A DNA stretch of 16,659 nucleotides. Source: Candidatus Segatella albertsiae. Lineage in GTDB: Bacteria; Bacteroidota; Bacteroidia; Bacteroidales; Bacteroidaceae. Location of the stretch: the NCBI GenBank assembly GCA_002451555.1, contig DKCU01000119.1:1-16659 (forward strand), in the 5' to 3' direction. This document shows, piece by piece, positions 14,587-16,659 of this stretch. The position numbers and the translations under genes were made by a program. Numbering within the stretch: position 1 is the stretch's first letter; every line of letters starts with the position of its first letter. Below the pieces are notes generated by a model that was given only the letters and a program-made list of their open reading frames with translations, ran no database searches and had not been told where the DNA came from.

Positions 14587-15522
14587 TCATAATTTTTTCT
14601 TCTTTTTCTCACCGAAGTCCTTCGACACATAGTTGTAGATGTCCTTGCAGCACTCGGCGGAGAACTCCTGGGCTGATTTCAAGAGGCTGTCCCACTGCGC
14701 CTCGGTCAATCCTCGGTCGATGTCCTCGCGGGTGATGCCGTCCTTGATGAGTCCGAACACGAAGCCAGCATTGAAGTTATCGCCAGCGCCGATGGTGCTC
14801 ACGGTCTTCATCTTCTCCGAAGGATAGCTCTTGGCGAAGCCGTTCTCGGCACGCACCTCCACAGGCTCCGCACCCTGGGTACAGATAAACTTCTTGCAGT
14901 AGAAACTAATCTCGGCGTTATAAACCTTGTCGGCCTCTGGTTTCTTGTAGAGGATGCCGAAGTCCTCATCGCTTCCACGCACAAAGTCCGCCATCTCCAA
15001 GTTCTCTATCAGGTTAGGCGTAATCTTCATGATTTCATTCTGATGCGAAGAACGGAAGTTCACGTCGTAGTAGAGGATGGCCCCATGCTCCTTGGCATAC
15101 TCCAGGAAACCAGCCACCTGTGGGCGCACCACTGGGTTGAGGGCGAAGAACGAGCCGAAGAGCACGATGTCGCCAGGGTTGATTTCCGGTGTGGCGAACT
15201 CCAGTTGGTCGTGAGGATGGTCCTTGTAAAAGATATAGTCGGCATTGTTGTTCTCGTCGAGGAAAGCCAACGAGAGCGGCGACTTCGACTCAGGGAAGAT
15301 GCTCACGTTGTCGGCGTTCACTCCATTGTCTCTTAAAAACTGAATCACATATTCACCGATACGGTCGTTGCCTGCCTCGCTGATGAACGAAGCTGGCACA
15401 CCCGAACGTCCCAACGAGATGACTGCGTTGAACGACGAGCCACCCGGTACCGCCTCTATCGGCTTGCCGTTCTTGAAGATGATGTCAAGCACGGTCTCTC
15501 CTATTCCTATTACTTTGCGCAT
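14587..15522 (-). CDS. PfkB-family carbohydrate kinase (fructokinase/ribokinase-like)
   Basis: A 311-residue sugar kinase. The N-terminal signature VPGGSSFNAVISLGRSG (25-41) holds the GG sugar-binding turn. YDVNFR (152-157) is typical of fructokinase- and ketohexokinase-like members. The second PfkB signature TIGAGDNFNAG (243-253) gives the anion hole and catalytic base Asp248. It phosphorylates a sugar with ATP; a hexose such as fructose is likely, but specificity is not readable. The C-terminus is a run of five lysines plus Leu. The ATG at 15522 matches the family N-terminus (MRKVIGIGETVLDI). The frame stays open upstream to 15621, but that extension overlaps a strong promoter, so it is rejected. 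Confidence 0.93.
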   Translation of the reverse strand: MRKVIGIGETVLDIIFKNGKPIEAVPGGSSFNAVISLGRSGVPASFISEAGNDRIGEYVIQFLRDNGVNADNVSIFPESKSPLSLAFLDENNNADYIFYKDHPHDQLEFATPEINPGDIVLFGSFFALNPVVRPQVAGFLEYAKEHGAILYYDVNFRSSHQNEIMKITPNLIENLEMADFVRGSDEDFGILYKKPEADKVYNAEISFYCKKFICTQGAEPVEVRAENGFAKSYPSEKMKTVSTIGAGDNFNAGFVFGLIKDGITREDIDRGLTEAQWDSLLKSAQEFSAECCKDIYNYVSKDFGEKKKKKL

Positions 15523-15579
15523 TTGTGTATATCTATATAGATTTTTTATTTTAATCTTTCTATTGATTTTTTTATGCGA

Positions 15580-15610
15580 CAAAGATAAGGAAAAGGAACG
15601 ACAACGCAAA
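15580..15610 (-). promoter_or_regulatory. Promoter of the PfkB-family kinase
   Basis: On the minus strand TTTG (15610-15607) is followed after exactly 19 nt by TATCTTTG (15587-15580), a full Bacteroidetes sigma-ABfr-type promoter. The leader to the ATG at 15522 would be about 50 nt. Three 23-bp direct repeats lie about 31 nt upstream. Confidence 0.8.
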
Positions 15611-15640
15611 AAGAATATCAAAGATTTTATCTTTTTTATT

Positions 15641-15709
15641 ATAACGAGCGATAAGTTTTGGTGATAACGAGCGACAAGTTTTGGTGATAACGAGCGATAA
15701 GTTTTATCA
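15641..15709. repeat. Three 23-bp direct repeats in a divergent promoter region
   Basis: Units start at 15641, 15664 and 15687; each contains ataacgagcgataagtttt or a one-base variant (acaag in the middle unit). The first two end tggtg; the third diverges at its last few bases. They are directly tandem, with no spacers, and sit between the promoters of the kinase (-) and the M16 peptidase (+). They are candidate protein-binding sites. The rest of the 15523-15841 gap holds the two promoters and otherwise AT-rich sequence. Confidence 0.75.
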
Positions 15710-15780
15710 ACCAGAAGGCAAAGTTTCAGACACCATAGGAAGGCGCTGCAAAAGTTTCGCAGAAAAAATCCTCCATTTCT

Positions 15781-15811
15781 TTTGCGATATATTCTTTTTG
15801 CAGTAACTTTG
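15781..15811 (+). promoter_or_regulatory. Promoter of the M16 peptidase
   Basis: TTTG (15781-15784), exactly 19 nt, then TAACTTTG (15804-15811): a complete Bacteroidetes -33/-7 promoter. The -7 box is 30 nt before the ATG at 15842. Confidence 0.85.
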
Positions 15812-15841
15812 CACCTTGGAAAATAATTCTAGAAATTACAG

Positions 15842-16659
15842 ATGAAATACAATACTTATACACTCGACAACGGACTCCGCATCATCCACCTACCATCGGA
15901 TAGCAAGGTGGTGTACTGCGGCTATCAGATTAACGCTGGCACCCGAGACGAGATGCCGGGCGAGGAGGGATTGGCTCACTTCTGCGAGCACGTCACCTTC
16001 AAGGGCACCGAGCGTCGCAAGGCCTGGCACATCCTCAACTGTCTGGAGAGCGTGGGAGGCGACCTCAATGCTTACACCAACAAGGAGGGCACGGTGTATT
16101 ACGCCGCCATTCTCAAGGAGCACATCGCACGAGCCGTAGATTTGCTCAGCGACATCGTCTTCCACTCCGTCTATCCGCAAGCGGAAATAGACAAGGAGGT
16201 GGAGGTAATCTGCGATGAGATAGAGAGTTACAATGACTCGCCAGCCGAACTGATATACGATGAATTCGAGAATCTTCTCTTCAAGGGGAGTCCGCTCGGA
16301 CATAATATCCTGGGCACTGCCGAACAGGTGAGAGCCTTCAAGACCGAGGATGCCCTGAGGTTTACCAAGAAGCTCTATCGCCCTGACAATGCGATATTCT
16401 TCGCCTACGGCGACATCGACTTCAAGAAGCTCGTAAAACTCTTGGAAAAGGCATCGGCAAGCTTGCTCCCCAAAGGGGGCTCTGCGGATTTGCAATCCGC
16501 AGTAAGCAACATTGCCACCCTCAGAGCTCTTTGCTCGGCGGATTGCAAATCCGCCGAAACGCCTACGGATTCATCTGTGGGCGATATCGAGGGCCAGACC
16601 ATCGTGATGCAGAAGAACACGCATCAGGCGCACGTGATGATTGGCACTCGTGCCTACGA
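15842..16659 (+). CDS. M16 family zinc metallopeptidase (N-terminal part; cut by window end)
   Basis: The first 272 codons of a pitrilysin/processing-peptidase-like enzyme are present and the frame runs off the window. The inverted zinc motif HFCEH (46-50, HxxEH) and the distal ligand Glu126 in EVICDEIESY show a catalytically competent M16 N-domain. VGGDLNAYTN (71-80) and YRPDNAIFFAYGDID (179-193) are family landmarks. No signal peptide is evident, so it appears cytoplasmic, although some Bacteroidales M16 proteins are exported. Residues about 208-243 are unlike the family: they are low-similarity, Ser/Ala/Cys-rich, and encoded by two mutually inverted palindromes. The start is supported by a perfect promoter upstream. 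The substrate is unknown; the family degrades or processes peptides. Confidence 0.93.
   Translation, partial: MKYNTYTLDNGLRIIHLPSDSKVVYCGYQINAGTRDEMPGEEGLAHFCEHVTFKGTERRKAWHILNCLESVGGDLNAYTNKEGTVYYAAILKEHIARAVDLLSDIVFHSVYPQAEIDKEVEVICDEIESYNDSPAELIYDEFENLLFKGSPLGHNILGTAEQVRAFKTEDALRFTKKLYRPDNAIFFAYGDIDFKKLVKLLEKASASLLPKGGSADLQSAVSNIATLRALCSADCKSAETPTDSSVGDIEGQTIVMQKNTHQAHVMIGTRAY
16483..16556. repeat. Pair of inverted palindromes inside the M16 coding sequence
   Basis: tgcggatt-tgc-aatccgca (16483-16501) and cggcggatt-gca-aatccgccg (16536-16556) are each perfect palindromic arms around three bases. Their 13-bp cores (ggatttgcaatcc and ggattgcaaatcc) are reverse complements of one another, so the pair can form two small hairpins or one large one. 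The reading frame passes through both, encoding SADLQSA and SADCKSA. This looks like an in-frame insertion of a palindromic repeat element. Confidence 0.7.

Noticed and set aside
15522..15621. Longer N-terminus for the PfkB kinase
   Set aside because: The extension is Lys/Ser-rich, covers the TTTG-N19-TATCTTTG promoter, and PfkB proteins begin at the MRKVIGIGE position.
15641..15709. CRISPR array
   Set aside because: Units are directly tandem, with no unique spacers between them, and no cas genes are present.
15890..16495. 201-codon minus-strand open frame opposite the M16 gene
   Set aside because: The plus strand has HFCEH and distal Glu plus a perfect promoter; the minus product matches nothing.

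Overview
The window looks like chromosome of an anaerobic Bacteroidales bacterium, most likely Prevotella/Segatella-like. This is an inference from three things: Bacteroidetes-type promoters (TAnnTTTG, twice with TTTG exactly 19 nt upstream), no obvious Shine-Dalgarno sequences before starts, and gene families typical of gut Bacteroidales (several DUF4143-type ATPases, a flavodiiron protein, a LOG protein, M16 peptidase). No rRNA, tRNA, CRISPR array or transposase gene was seen.

Layout. 1-489: 3' end of an unrecognised plus-strand gene. 599-1885 (-): secreted alpha/beta hydrolase, divergent from 1993-2532 (+), a LOG-family nucleotide phosphoribohydrolase. 2652-2850: a roughly 200-bp nested palindromic element. 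2899-4236 (-) and 4450-5904 (-): two AAA_14/DUF4143 ATPases. 6054-11043 (-): a seven-gene, mostly tightly packed cassette. In transcription order it encodes a NeuD/PglD-like acyltransferase, an acyl carrier protein (ACP), a short-chain dehydrogenase (SDR), a ketoacyl-ACP synthase III, a VOC protein, an FkbH-type HAD protein and a second ACP. About 550 nt of hairpin-rich, gene-free DNA precedes it. 11783-13042 (-): a third DUF4143 ATPase. 13297-14484 (-): flavodiiron protein. 14587-15522 (-): PfkB-family sugar kinase. 15842-end (+): M16 zinc peptidase, cut off by the window edge.

How the genes may work together. FkbH-type enzymes load a glyceryl unit from 1,3-bisphosphoglycerate onto an ACP. 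With two ACPs, a condensing enzyme, a ketoreductase-like SDR and a trimeric acyltransferase, the cassette should build a small ACP-bound acyl (possibly glyceryl-derived) unit and transfer it to a sugar or other acceptor, or make a small metabolite. No glycosyltransferase, polymerase or export gene is visible nearby, so the acceptor is unknown.

The non-coding DNA is unusually structured. One hairpin family with the same stem (gagcggaaaa...) and a loop rich in tgttgac-type repeats occurs three times, each time just after a minus-strand gene. There is also an array of three ~32-bp-spaced palindromes, three 23-bp direct repeats in a divergent promoter region, a long inverted repeat before the flavodiiron gene, and a pair of mutually inverted palindromes inside the M16 coding sequence.
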